Below, in pieces: positions 23,234-32,361 of a stretch of DNA of 60,503 bases; within the stretch, counting starts at the first letter, position 1, and each line of letters opens with the position of its first letter. The translations under genes were made by a program, and so were the position numbers. The notes beneath the pieces were generated by a model, which was not told where the DNA came from, ran no database searches, and saw only the letters and a program-made list of their open reading frames with translations. Origin of the DNA: a virus; IMG/VR virus record IMGVR_UViG_3300051212_001597, positions 1-60,503 of that record; one strand, written 5' to 3'.

Positions 23234-24136
23234 GTGAAAAAAGCGGCAATATATACTATAATAAAACCAAATAAGCCCGACAGTCACATGTCGGGCGGTT
23301 TTGCAGCTATAAATACTATAGCAAAATCACTTGAGGACATAGGTTATTTAGTTCAAGTAATAACTCCAGAGGACGAGTTCATTGATTGCAAAAATTTTGA
23401 CTTGTCCGTTTACGCCGATATATTTAATGACCCAGAAGGCTCAAAGTGGTTTGAAAACTATCAGTACTCTAGCTTTTTAGATTGCAAAAACTATTTAGTT
23501 GTTGAGTGCGCGTATACTGGCTGCACACCTAATCCTTACGGTCTTGGCGGCAAGGTTGATGGTGGTTCTTACGAACCAAACAAGATATCTGAATATATGT
23601 CAATGCTAATGAGCGGATCTAAACTTAACATATTCTTAAGTCCGCTTCACAGTCTAGAATTCTCAAAGTTTTTAGGCTTAACACCACCCAACATATATCA
23701 CTTCTTTCAGCCAATAGACACAGAGCTTTTTTACGATAAAAAGCTCCAAAGAGACATACCTTATCTTTTTGTCGGAGCCTTAAATTGGTTCAAAGGTCTT
23801 GGTGACGCTATAACAATGTTTGGGGATAAAGGACTACACATAGTTGGAAGAAATACTGGGGTAATTGAATCGCTTCCAAAATCTATAGTTTATTTGGGCG
23901 AGAAAACCCCAAGCCAACTTTCTGAAGTATACAATAGAACCCAAAAATTTGTTCATATACCAAAATGGCAAGAGCCTTCTGCTAGAACTGTTGTTGAGGC
24001 AGCATTATGCGGCTGCGAACTTATACTAAACGAAAATGTTGGAGTGCTTAGTTTTGGATACGATATTAGAGACCCAAGCCTAGGAAATACGTCTATGTTA
24101 GAGTTAATGAACAAGATCATGGATATAATAAAATGA
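23234..24136 (+). CDS. GT-B glycosyltransferase (group 1 type)
   Basis: A GTG start gives MKKAAIYTIIKPN. The protein is 300 residues, somewhat short for GT4. A Rossmann start and a Gly-rich loop (SGGFAAINTIAKSL) precede the C-terminal domain with YLFVGALNWFKGLGDA and the sugar-nucleotide site PSARTVVEAALCGC, where the usual E-x7-E is partly kept. It begins the first sugar island and is coupled by ATGA to a methyltransferase. Donor and acceptor are unknown. Confidence 0.75.
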   Translation: MKKAAIYTIIKPNKPDSHMSGGFAAINTIAKSLEDIGYLVQVITPEDEFIDCKNFDLSVYADIFNDPEGSKWFENYQYSSFLDCKNYLVVECAYTGCTPNPYGLGGKVDGGSYEPNKISEYMSMLMSGSKLNIFLSPLHSLEFSKFLGLTPPNIYHFFQPIDTELFYDKKLQRDIPYLFVGALNWFKGLGDAITMFGDKGLHIVGRNTGVIESLPKSIVYLGEKTPSQLSEVYNRTQKFVHIPKWQEPSARTVVEAALCGCELILNENVGVLSFGYDIRDPSLGNTSMLELMNKIMDIIK

Positions 24137-24684
24137 TTGATCATATTTATAATCAAGAAAAATTCGGAGAAGACTGGTTTAACTTTAAAGAGCTGTATAA
24201 ATTTTTTGTTGACTCTCACCACGACGAATCTCATTTTGTTGAGGTTGGAAGCTGGAAAGGTAAGAGCGCAGCTTTTATGGCTGTTGAGATAATAAACTCT
24301 CAAAAAAATATAAAATTTGACTGTGTTGATACTTGGTTTGGCAGTGTTGAGCATAAGGATTATTTATGCGTCAAAAATAAAGAGTTATACGACATATTTA
24401 TATCAAACACAAAAGAGCTTAATCATATAATAAATCCAATAAGACTCCCTTCGATTGAGGCGGCAAAACAATACAAAGATAAATCAATTGACGTTGTATT
24501 CATTGATGCTTGCCATGAATATAAATGTGTCATCGAAGATATAGACGCATGGTTACCAAAAGTAAAAAATGGAGGTATTCTTGCCGGTCACGATATACAT
24601 CATCCTGACGTTTTGAATGCCGTCAAAGAAAAATTACCAGGATTCTATTCAAGAGATGAATGCTGGGTTTTTGAGAAAAAATAA
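24133..24684 (+). CDS. Class I SAM-dependent methyltransferase
   Basis: This 183-residue protein has the SAM motif FVEVGSWKGKSAAFMA at about 34-50, then VVFIDACHEYKCV and GGILAGHDIHHPDV, typical of the Methyltransf_24-like group often found in sugar clusters. It probably methylates a sugar hydroxyl. It is coupled to glycosyltransferases on both sides. Confidence 0.82.
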   Translation: MIDHIYNQEKFGEDWFNFKELYKFFVDSHHDESHFVEVGSWKGKSAAFMAVEIINSQKNIKFDCVDTWFGSVEHKDYLCVKNKELYDIFISNTKELNHIINPIRLPSIEAAKQYKDKSIDVVFIDACHEYKCVIEDIDAWLPKVKNGGILAGHDIHHPDVLNAVKEKLPGFYSRDECWVFEKK

Positions 24685-25416
24685 ATGAGAACTAACGAAA
24701 TATCAGCATCTTTTTTTGTCGCGCCCTCTAGACCAGCATACTTCATAGAAGCCGTCAATTCTTTGATGCAAGGATCATTTATTCCTGAGCAAATATCAGC
24801 CTACTTTAATCCAATAAATCCATCAGAAGATTTAAATAAAGCCATAGATCTATGCAGTAGCTTGGGTATTTCAAAATTTGAATTTCAAGAGTTTCAATCT
24901 CTTTCAAAGCTATGGAATCATTCAATTAAAAACTCAAATTCAGAATATCACCTATTATCTAGCGATGATGTTATTTTTGAGCCTTTCGCTATAAAACAAA
25001 TAATAGACGCCCATAAATCTGGAGCTAAAATCGTTAAAGGCGCTGAAGCCTTTTGCAGTGTTAGTCTGTCAAAAAATCTTATAAATTCTATTGGATTGTT
25101 TGATGAAAATTTTGTGTGGTCTTGGGAAGATGCCGACTACAGGCTTAGATTATGTAAATTTGGTGTAATTCCATACGAAATAACCCCATATCCAATAACA
25201 CATCTTAGAATTCAAGCAGATAGAAATGACGAATACTGGGATAGAAGCTCTGATTATTTTTTCAAAAAGTGGAATGTAGCAAAGCTTCTAGTTGATCTAG
25301 GAATCTTAGAGAAAGAAAGAGAGCTTAACGCTGAAGAAAGAAGATCTCTTTTAATGAATGGATTTTTTAATGATGGTTTTTATGAAAACTATAGCAGAGG
25401 ATTGGATCTGAGATAA
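24685..25416 (+). CDS. GT-A (family 2-like) glycosyltransferase
   Basis: This 243-residue protein has a GT-A start, LSSDDVIFEPF as the DxD-type metal motif (about residues 90-100) and FDENFVWSWEDADYRLRL as the typical ED motif. These features place it with GT2-like enzymes. It starts directly behind the methyltransferase stop. Confidence 0.75.
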   Translation: MRTNEISASFFVAPSRPAYFIEAVNSLMQGSFIPEQISAYFNPINPSEDLNKAIDLCSSLGISKFEFQEFQSLSKLWNHSIKNSNSEYHLLSSDDVIFEPFAIKQIIDAHKSGAKIVKGAEAFCSVSLSKNLINSIGLFDENFVWSWEDADYRLRLCKFGVIPYEITPYPITHLRIQADRNDEYWDRSSDYFFKKWNVAKLLVDLGILEKERELNAEERRSLLMNGFFNDGFYENYSRGLDLR

Positions 25417-25417
25417 T

Positions 25418-26332
25418 ATGAAAATACTATTCATATCCTCTAACGAGCCTGATTATCAAAATGATGTGACCCTGCACGGCCTCAAGAGTTTATTTGGCGA
25501 TTCCGTTGTGGATATTCCTAAAAAGCCATGCATGTACACCAACGAGCACGACACCCAGCCAATATACGGAAATGGCTTTACAATATTTAAAACGCTCCAA
25601 AGTGATAGAGCTGACAGAACAGACATATCAAACAAAATCAAAGGCAAATTTTTCGACGCTATTGTTTACGGATCGGCTAGAAGAAATCTGCAGTTTGTAA
25701 ACGAGGCGTTCGCCGCCTACGATAAATCAAAAATAGCATTTATTGACGGGGAAGACGACACATATATTGGCTTTAATCTAGCAGATAGGGGAGTTTATTT
25801 TAAGCGTGAACTAGGAAATACAACTGAGGGCGTATACCCAATATCTTTTGGTTTTCCTGCTGAAAAAATACCTGCTATATTTATGGAAAAGACAAAGTTA
25901 ATATCTGACACTGTCCCAGGCATAGATCCGTGGAATAGATCTAGCAATGGTAAAAAGAATTACGCGTTCACTAAAGAGGAAGACTACTACGCTGAATATC
26001 AAAAATCAAAATTCGCATGGACATGGAAGAAGGCTGGATGGGACTGTATGAGACATTACGAAATAATCTTTAACAGATGCCTACCGCTTTTTTTCGAGCT
26101 GCAAAAGATGCCAACACAGACAATGGAAAAATTTCCTAGAGAAAAAATTGAAGCTTACCAAGATAAATGGTTTGAAAAATTGACCGAAGGATACGACAAA
26201 TCTCTCAGGATAAAGTGCGACATAGATAAAAATGAATACGATGATGTCGTTGAGTCAATATTTGAGTACAGTAAAAATAATTTAACAACAATAAACACAG
26301 CTAAATCCGTTTTGAATCTTTTAAAACTATGA
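25418..26332 (+). CDS. Putative glycosyltransferase, GT-B-like
   Basis: This 304-residue protein has a Rossmann-like start (MKILFISSNEPDY) and a late YQKSKFAWTWKKAGWD, then RHYEIIFNRCLPLFFE. These recall the C-terminal domain of CgeB-type or exostosin-type transferases, where repeated E residues contact the donor. It has no clear DxD. It sits between GT2 and an epimerase in the island. Confidence 0.5.
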   Translation: MKILFISSNEPDYQNDVTLHGLKSLFGDSVVDIPKKPCMYTNEHDTQPIYGNGFTIFKTLQSDRADRTDISNKIKGKFFDAIVYGSARRNLQFVNEAFAAYDKSKIAFIDGEDDTYIGFNLADRGVYFKRELGNTTEGVYPISFGFPAEKIPAIFMEKTKLISDTVPGIDPWNRSSNGKKNYAFTKEEDYYAEYQKSKFAWTWKKAGWDCMRHYEIIFNRCLPLFFELQKMPTQTMEKFPREKIEAYQDKWFEKLTEGYDKSLRIKCDIDKNEYDDVVESIFEYSKNNLTTINTAKSVLNLLKL

Positions 26333-27177
26333 CCATGCTATCAGTCTTCGGGTCTTCTGGATTCATAGGCTCTAGATATTCTGAGCTTTACGCTTCAGAA
26401 GCAATACAGATCAAAAGAGATGTGAACCGCCCAGCTACTCCAGAGCTGCTCTATTTAATCAGCACTGTCGATAATTACAATGTATATACCGATCCATATT
26501 TAGATATAAATACAAATCTAATAAAACTTGTAGACGTATTAGAGGAATGCAGAAAAATAGAAGATAAAGATTCTGTTGTATTTAATTTCATAAGCTCTTG
26601 GTTCGTGTACGGAAAAACCAATGACTTCCCAGCTAATGAAGATTCAGTTTGCAATCCGAAAGGGTTTTACTCAATAACTAAATACGCCGCTGAAAACATG
26701 CTAGCTTCGTATTGCAATACATATGGTATAAAATACAGAATATTGAGGCTAACAAATATAATAGGCAAGCACGATAAGAAAATATCAAAAAAGAAAAACG
26801 CAATACAATTCATGATAGAACGTCTGAAACGTAATGAAGATGTTGAGCTTTATAGTTCTGGAAACGTAGTTAGAGACTACATGTTTGTTGATGACTGCTG
26901 CCGAGCAATAAACATGTGCGTCAAAACAGCTCCATATAATGAAATAATAAATATATCGAACTCTGAGCCTATAGAAATAAAAGAAATTATAGAATACGCA
27001 AAAGCTAAAATAGGCTCATCAAGCCGTCTAAAATCCATAGATACGCCGGCGTTTCATAGCAAAGTTCAAATTGCAAACATGTATTTAGATAACACGAAAT
27101 TGCTGAAACTAGGATACAAACCAAGCATGACCGTCTACGACGCTATCGATGAAATATTAGAGATCACCAATGATTGA
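26329..27177 (+). CDS. NAD(P)-dependent sugar epimerase/dehydratase (extended SDR)
   Basis: The Rossmann motif GSSGFIGSRY is at about 8-17 and the catalytic YSITKYAAE gives YxxxK. SSWFVYG supplies the Ser. The C-terminal RDYMFVDDCC matches NDP-sugar epimerases. The N-terminal part is compact (282 residues total). It would modify an NDP-sugar at C4, C5 or C3/5, upstream or alongside the RfbH-type enzyme encoded next. Confidence 0.88.
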   Translation: MTMLSVFGSSGFIGSRYSELYASEAIQIKRDVNRPATPELLYLISTVDNYNVYTDPYLDINTNLIKLVDVLEECRKIEDKDSVVFNFISSWFVYGKTNDFPANEDSVCNPKGFYSITKYAAENMLASYCNTYGIKYRILRLTNIIGKHDKKISKKKNAIQFMIERLKRNEDVELYSSGNVVRDYMFVDDCCRAINMCVKTAPYNEIINISNSEPIEIKEIIEYAKAKIGSSSRLKSIDTPAFHSKVQIANMYLDNTKLLKLGYKPSMTVYDAIDEILEITND

Positions 27178-28513
27178 TTTAAACCTAAATCACTATAAAG
27201 AACAAATAAAAAAAAACGTAGAGGCTATAGTAAACGCAAAAAGTAAAAAGTGGATAGCTGGTAAGGACTGGGTGCAATACTCTGGGTCCTATTTTACAAA
27301 AGATGAATATATAGCTGCGATAGAAAGTCTTCTAGACGGCTGGTTAGCGCTTGGCGATTCTGGAGTGAAGTTCGAAAGATCTTTCAGGGGACGATTAGGA
27401 AAAGCTCGCGGCGCCCTTGTTAATAGTGGATCTAGCGCAAACCTTTTGATGGTATCTGCCCTCAAATCAAAAAGACTTTATAACCTTCCATCAGAAACTA
27501 AAATAATAACGCCAGTAGCAGGATTTCCAACAACTATAAATCCAATAATCCAAAATGGTTTTGTGCCATCCTTTGTAGATATTGAGCTTGACACCCTAAA
27601 TCTAAACCTTGATCAGGTAGAAGAATCGGCTAAAAATGGCGCTAAGGTGTTGATTTTTGCTCACGTATTAGGCAATCCTCCAAATATGGATCGTCTTATG
27701 GAAATAGTAAACAAATACGATCTAATTTTGCTTGAAGATTGCTGCGATGCGTTGGGCGGTAAGTACGGTGGCAGACTACTAGGTTCGTTTGGTAAGTTTT
27801 CGTCTTGCTCATTTTATCCTGCGCACCATATCACTATGGGAGAAGGTGGTTTTGTTGGCTGCAACTCCGAACACGACGAGACCGTGATTAAGAGTCTAAG
27901 AGAGTGGGGAAGAGGTTGTTATTGTTACGGAAAAGGCTCCGCATGTCTTAGGAACGGAATGTGCAAAAGAAGATTTAGCAACTGGCTGCCTAGCATGCCT
28001 GATGAGATATTTGACCATAAATATGTTTATGAAGAGATCGGATATAACCTAAAGCCCTTAGATATGCAAGCGGCAATTGGACTTGTTCAGCTAGAAAAAT
28101 TAGATGAAATAATAAGGATAAGAAACAAAAATTTTGACAGACTGTATAGTATATTTTCCAAGTACGAATCGGTGTTTCATTTGCCAAAGGCGACTGAAAA
28201 GTCAGAACCTTCATGGTTTGCCTTTCCGTTAACTATTCGCGATAAAACATATCTCAAAAGGAACAACTTCACCAGCTTTCTGGAAGATAATAAAATTCAA
28301 ACAAGAAACTACTTTGGCGGCAACATTTTGCTTCAGCCAGGATATTCACACGTATACCATGGCAATGCCAAGCTAGATTTTCCTGTGGCCACAAAAGCAA
28401 CGACAGACACCTTTTTCCTAGGAACTAGCCCTATAATAACCGAAGAACAACTAGACTATATAGAGGTAGTAGTAAAAGACTATTTTGACAAAGCGGAGAA
28501 TATAAGGGTTTGA
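27170..28513 (+). CDS. rfbH: RfbH/E1-type NDP-4-keto-6-deoxyhexose 3-dehydrase
   Basis: It has the DegT/AHBA fold but carries the E1 hallmarks. The PLP Lys is replaced by His in SFYPAHHITMGEGG (H220). The iron-sulphur Cys pattern C192-x57-C250-x-C252, with further Cys at 259 and 265, closely follows the reported E1 pattern C-x57-C-x-C-x7-C. Length is 447 residues. E1 uses PMP and a [2Fe-2S] cluster with a reductase to remove the 3-OH, the key step to 3,6-dideoxyhexoses. No partner reductase is visible in the window, so the host may supply it. Confidence 0.88.
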   Translation: MIDLNLNHYKEQIKKNVEAIVNAKSKKWIAGKDWVQYSGSYFTKDEYIAAIESLLDGWLALGDSGVKFERSFRGRLGKARGALVNSGSSANLLMVSALKSKRLYNLPSETKIITPVAGFPTTINPIIQNGFVPSFVDIELDTLNLNLDQVEESAKNGAKVLIFAHVLGNPPNMDRLMEIVNKYDLILLEDCCDALGGKYGGRLLGSFGKFSSCSFYPAHHITMGEGGFVGCNSEHDETVIKSLREWGRGCYCYGKGSACLRNGMCKRRFSNWLPSMPDEIFDHKYVYEEIGYNLKPLDMQAAIGLVQLEKLDEIIRIRNKNFDRLYSIFSKYESVFHLPKATEKSEPSWFAFPLTIRDKTYLKRNNFTSFLEDNKIQTRNYFGGNILLQPGYSHVYHGNAKLDFPVATKATTDTFFLGTSPIITEEQLDYIEVVVKDYFDKAENIRV

Positions 28514-28514
28514 A

Positions 28515-28997
28515 ATGTATTTAAAAATCCGCCTATCTGAGTCAGAATTAAAAATTTGCGAGTGGTTAGCAAAAAATCGTTATAAAAACAACAGAAAAGA
28601 CAATGTTTTAGATAAAAAAATTGGGCCTCAGAGTTGCGACATAACTGATTTAGATGGAATCTGTGGAGAGTTTGCATTTTGTAAAGCGTTTAATCTATAT
28701 CCAGACATGTCTATAGAGCCTAGAAAAGGCGGATTTGATTTAATTTGGAATGGTAAAAAAATAGATATAAAAACAACTAGATATAAAACTGGTAAATTGT
28801 TAGCAACAAAAGATAAAAAATTAGAGGATTCAGATATATACGCTCTAATTATTAAAAACGATCAAAACTACACAATTGCTGGCTGGTGTTATTGTGAAGA
28901 GTTAATAAAAAACAGTAACCTAGTTGATCTAGGTTACGGTTTAACTTATTGTTTGTCTCAGGAAAAGCTTAGAGATATATCTAAACTTACAGTATAG
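28515..28997 (+). CDS. PD-(D/E)XK-fold protein
   Basis: This 160-residue protein has GEFAFCKAF (Glu of helix 1), GGFDLIWNG (metal Asp) and KIDIKTTRY (DxK), a complete PD-(D/E)XK core. It may be a nuclease acting on host or competing DNA. It is placed at the end of the sugar genes, convergent with the minus-strand gene (6 nt gap). Confidence 0.6.
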   Translation: MYLKIRLSESELKICEWLAKNRYKNNRKDNVLDKKIGPQSCDITDLDGICGEFAFCKAFNLYPDMSIEPRKGGFDLIWNGKKIDIKTTRYKTGKLLATKDKKLEDSDIYALIIKNDQNYTIAGWCYCEELIKNSNLVDLGYGLTYCLSQEKLRDISKLTV

Positions 28998-29003
28998 TAT
29001 AGT

Positions 29004-29396
29004 TTATATAATCGATCCTACGGGTCCTACCTTTAACCAGATATCTGCTGAGTTTGGCGGATTCGATCCATACGCTAACACAACTTGTAAAGAAGGAATT
29101 GGTAAACCTTGACTACTATTTGCCATAGTACACGTAGCCCAGTGATTAGTTCCGGTAGGGGTAGCTGGAACATTTCTGCTAGCGTTCCATCTTCGCGCTG
29201 GATTTGGGCAAGGGGCGCCAGAAGCAACAACTGCTAAGTTTTGCGGTTTAAAAAACCCAGTAGCAGCACCTCCACCTGGCGCGTTTCCACAAACGGCACA
29301 GGCTTTTCTTGGTGGATAGGGGATACTATCAGCTCTTGCAAAATTTCTTGCAATATCGTTTAATGCTTGATTTAGAATTGAATTATTAAAACACAT
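29004..29396 (-). CDS. Probable virion protein
   Basis: Start ATG at 29396 (MCFNNSILNQALND) is used; the longer frame would overlap the divergent gene. The 130-residue product has CAVCGNAPGGG and a Gly/Pro/Ser-rich body like other virion proteins here. Its start codon lies only 17 nt from that of the divergent glycosyltransferase gene. Confidence 0.55.
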   Translation of the reverse strand: MCFNNSILNQALNDIARNFARADSIPYPPRKACAVCGNAPGGGAATGFFKPQNLAVVASGAPCPNPARRWNASRNVPATPTGTNHWATCTMANSSQGLPIPSLQVVLAYGSNPPNSADIWLKVGPVGSII

Positions 29397-29413
29397 ACTA
29401 TAATAGTATACAC
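29397..29413. promoter_or_regulatory. 17-nt divergent promoter region
   Basis: The whole gap between two divergent start codons is 17 nt and contains TATAATAGTATACAC toward the plus gene. On the minus side it reads GTGTATACTATTATAGT just before the ATG. Both genes need transcription from this point or from within the opposite gene, so transcripts would be leaderless or nearly so if this is the promoter. Confidence 0.45.
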
Positions 29414-30421
29414 ATGCGAATAGTCTTTGTAAACAACTTCTACAATGCCGGAGGATCAACAAAAACCGCTTACGCACTAGCCGAAAACTTCTCTAAAAAT
29501 CACGAAATGCAGTTTTACGGATTTTGGGATGGTATATACAGAGAAAAATTTTCTGAACTTGGTGAGACCTTTTTATTAAAATCAAATAATTTTGATTATG
29601 ACGATCTAATGGTTGAAAACATAAGAGTTTTTAATCCTGACATTATTCACATATTTATTCCTGGCAATCAAAATCCTAGCTATTTTAAAAAATTGCCAGA
29701 GAAAGCGAAAAAGTTTGTTACTGTTCTGTGTAATCAAAAACTAGGCTTTGAAAGCAGTAATTTTACTAAAGTTTTCTTTCTATCTAAGTACGGAGAATTA
29801 TTCAGTGGGCCGATTGAAAATGGCATGGTATTGAGGCCTGGTTTTGATTACTCTTTTGAGCACAAGCCGCAAAGACAAAACCCCGTAATCGCAAGAGTTT
29901 CTGCATTCTGCCCATCAAAGCTCGTAGATCACACTGTTTTTGCCGCAAAGAAATTTCCAAAAAACAATTTTATAATTGCTGGAGAAGTTCAAGACTTAGA
30001 ATACTATAAGTACATAATCTCTTTAAAAGAGACCGAAAACATAGATAATCTTAGAATTTTCTCAAACGCCTCAGACGATCTCGTAGCAAAAATTTTAGAA
30101 GAGTGTGACATATGGCACTACCCAACTTCATCAGAAGTTTTTTGTTTCTCTGTACTAGAAGCGATGGCGGCTAAAAAGCCTGTTATATCATATAAACTAG
30201 ACGCGGTAAAGGAATTTTTTGATTACAACGACTGGCTAGCTGATGATGTTGATGACATGATAAACAAAACTGCTGCAATGATAAACCTCGCCCCTTCGGA
30301 AAGAGAGGAAATAGGAGAAAAAAATTATGACTTATATCTGGAATACGGATCAAGAATCTTTTCTGAAAAAGTAATGAGACAATATCTAGAAACTGAATCC
30401 GAAGAAGACTTAGCGCTATAA
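29414..30421 (+). CDS. GT4 glycosyltransferase
   Basis: This 335-residue protein has N-domain GGSTKTAYALAENF. The C-domain has NNFIIAGEVQD and the donor motif SEVFCFSVLEAMAAKKPVIS (E-x7-E), standard for GT4. It is divergent from a virion-type gene and followed 11 nt later by the RNR gene. Confidence 0.88.
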   Translation: MRIVFVNNFYNAGGSTKTAYALAENFSKNHEMQFYGFWDGIYREKFSELGETFLLKSNNFDYDDLMVENIRVFNPDIIHIFIPGNQNPSYFKKLPEKAKKFVTVLCNQKLGFESSNFTKVFFLSKYGELFSGPIENGMVLRPGFDYSFEHKPQRQNPVIARVSAFCPSKLVDHTVFAAKKFPKNNFIIAGEVQDLEYYKYIISLKETENIDNLRIFSNASDDLVAKILEECDIWHYPTSSEVFCFSVLEAMAAKKPVISYKLDAVKEFFDYNDWLADDVDDMINKTAAMINLAPSEREEIGEKNYDLYLEYGSRIFSEKVMRQYLETESEEDLAL

Positions 30422-30422
30422 T
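30417..30422 (+). promoter_or_regulatory. TATAAT box before the RNR gene
   Basis: TATAAT ends 10 nt before ATG 30433 and overlaps the end of the glycosyltransferase gene. No clear -35 was found. A very short leader would result. Confidence 0.35.
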
Positions 30423-30432
30423 ACATACTAAC

Positions 30433-32361
30433 ATGCAAGAAAAATCACTTCCAACAGAATACCAGAGCTTCATACATATGTCTAGATACTCTAAATGGGT
30501 TCCTTCTGAAAACAGAAGAGAATCATGGGAAGAGACTGTCTCTAGATATTTTAGGTTTATGAAAAAGCACTTAAAAGAAAACCAAGGGTATGAACTTACC
30601 CAAGAGACGGAAAAAGAACTTTTTAATGCGATTCTAAATCTAGAGGTAATGCCTAGTATGCGAGCTTTAATGACTGCTGGTGAAGCTCTCTCTAGAGACA
30701 ACACTGCTGGCTACAATTGCTCTTATGTAGCAGTTGGTAATTTAAGAGTTTTTGATGAAATTCTGTATGTATTGATGTGTGGTACTGGTGTAGGATTTAG
30801 CGTAGAGCGTCAATATGTTGAAAAGCTTCCAACAATCAGTGAAAACTTTAGTCAATCTGATACGACAATTGTCGTTCAAGATAGCAAAGCTGGTTGGAAG
30901 AACGCCTTCAGAGAACTTATCGCTCTACTTGTTGGCGGCCAGATACCGAAATGGGATCTCAGTAAGGTTCGTGCTGCAGGAGAAAGACTTAAAACTTTCG
31001 GAGGAAGAGCGTCTGGACCCGAACCTCTTAATGAACTCTTCAAGTTTACAACAGAAACTTTTAAAAAGGCTGCTGGAAGAAAACTCAATTCCATTGAGTG
31101 CCACGATATTGTTTGTAAAATTGCAGAAATTGTCGTTGTCGGAGGCGTCAGAAGATCCGCTCTTATATCCCTTAGTAATCTCACTGATGAAAGAATGCGA
31201 GACGCAAAAAGTGGGGCCTGGTGGAATGAAAATCCTCAACGCGCACTGGCAAATAACTCGGTCGCCTACAAAGAAAAACCAGACGCCACAATCTTTATAG
31301 AAGAATGGCACTCGTTAATAAAGAGTAAGAGTGGTGAGCGCGGTATATTTAACAGAGATGCCTGTAGAAAGACTGTAGCAAAGCTTGGAGAAAGAAGAGA
31401 TCATAACCATGACTTCGGAACAAACCCATGTTCTGAAATAATCTTGCGAGACAAGCAATTTTGTAATCTTACAGAAGTTGTGGTACGCTCGGATGATGAC
31501 GAAAAGTCTTTAGCCAGAAAAGTAGAGCTAGCCACTATACTAGGCACTTGGCAAGCTTCACTTACTTATTTTCCACACCTGTCTTCTGCTTGGAAAAAGA
31601 ACTGCGAAGAAGAGGCATTACTTGGGGTGTCCTTAACTGGAATATTAGACAATGAAATGATGAGAACAAATAATCAAGAACTTTCAGGATTACTCACTCG
31701 TCTAAAAAATGTTGCTGTAAAAACCAACTCTATTTGGGCTAAAAATATTGGAATAAACAGGGCGGCCGCGATAACATGCATCAAGCCGTCTGGTACTGTT
31801 TCTCAACTTACAGATTCCGCGTCTGGAATACATCCTAGACACAACGAATACTATATAAGAACTGTTAGGGCTGATAGAAAAGATCCGCTTTGTCAGATGA
31901 TGTTAGATATGGGTTTTCCTGCTGAGCCTTGCGTTATGAAGCCAGACAGTGTTATGGTTTTTTCATTCCCGATGAAGGCTGTTGGATCTGTCACTAGAAA
32001 CGATATTGCTGCTATTGATCACCTAGAGTTATGGCTTGCTTACCAAAAGCATTGGTGTGAGCACAAGCCATCAATAACAATAACCGTTAAAGAAAATGAG
32101 TGGTTGGATGTAGGGGCGTGGGTCTACAAGCATTTTGATGAGATTAGCGGAATTTCCTTCTTGCCACATTCAGATCACTCATATAGACAAGCCCCTTATC
32201 AGGACTGCTCAAAAGAAGAATACGAATCTCTCCTTGTTAAAATGCCTAAGGGTGTTGACTGGTCAAATCTTAAGCTTTATGAAAAAGAAGACAGAACTTC
32301 TAGTTCGCAAACTTTAGCTTGCTCCGCAAATGGTTGTGAACTAGTTGATATAGGAGGATAA
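30433..32361 (+). CDS. nrdJ: Class II (adenosylcobalamin-dependent) ribonucleotide reductase
   Basis: The 642-residue product resembles the monomeric RTPR of lactobacilli. It has NTAGYNCSYVAVGN with the first redox Cys, MCGTGVGFSVER, FGTNPCSEIILRD with the radical-site Cys, CIKPSGTVSQLTDSASGIHP and a C-terminal CSANGC redox pair. It reduces ribonucleotides to deoxyribonucleotides in the cytosol using B12 and works without oxygen or small subunit. It is adjacent to dut. No intein interrupts it. Confidence 0.95.
   Translation: MQEKSLPTEYQSFIHMSRYSKWVPSENRRESWEETVSRYFRFMKKHLKENQGYELTQETEKELFNAILNLEVMPSMRALMTAGEALSRDNTAGYNCSYVAVGNLRVFDEILYVLMCGTGVGFSVERQYVEKLPTISENFSQSDTTIVVQDSKAGWKNAFRELIALLVGGQIPKWDLSKVRAAGERLKTFGGRASGPEPLNELFKFTTETFKKAAGRKLNSIECHDIVCKIAEIVVVGGVRRSALISLSNLTDERMRDAKSGAWWNENPQRALANNSVAYKEKPDATIFIEEWHSLIKSKSGERGIFNRDACRKTVAKLGERRDHNHDFGTNPCSEIILRDKQFCNLTEVVVRSDDDEKSLARKVELATILGTWQASLTYFPHLSSAWKKNCEEEALLGVSLTGILDNEMMRTNNQELSGLLTRLKNVAVKTNSIWAKNIGINRAAAITCIKPSGTVSQLTDSASGIHPRHNEYYIRTVRADRKDPLCQMMLDMGFPAEPCVMKPDSVMVFSFPMKAVGSVTRNDIAAIDHLELWLAYQKHWCEHKPSITITVKENEWLDVGAWVYKHFDEISGISFLPHSDHSYRQAPYQDCSKEEYESLLVKMPKGVDWSNLKLYEKEDRTSSSQTLACSANGCELVDIGG

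Noticed and set aside
23226-23236. Another copy of the promoter-like motif before 23234
   Set aside because: TAGTGTGTG overlaps the GTG start codon itself and matches the core poorly, so it was left out of the motif set.
27170-28513. Ordinary sugar aminotransferase
   Set aside because: The PLP-binding Lys is replaced by His and iron-sulphur Cys are present, so it is an RfbH/E1-type dehydrase.
30433-32361. Intein in the ribonucleotide reductase
   Set aside because: The protein aligns without a large insertion and has only about 640 residues, which is normal or short for the family.
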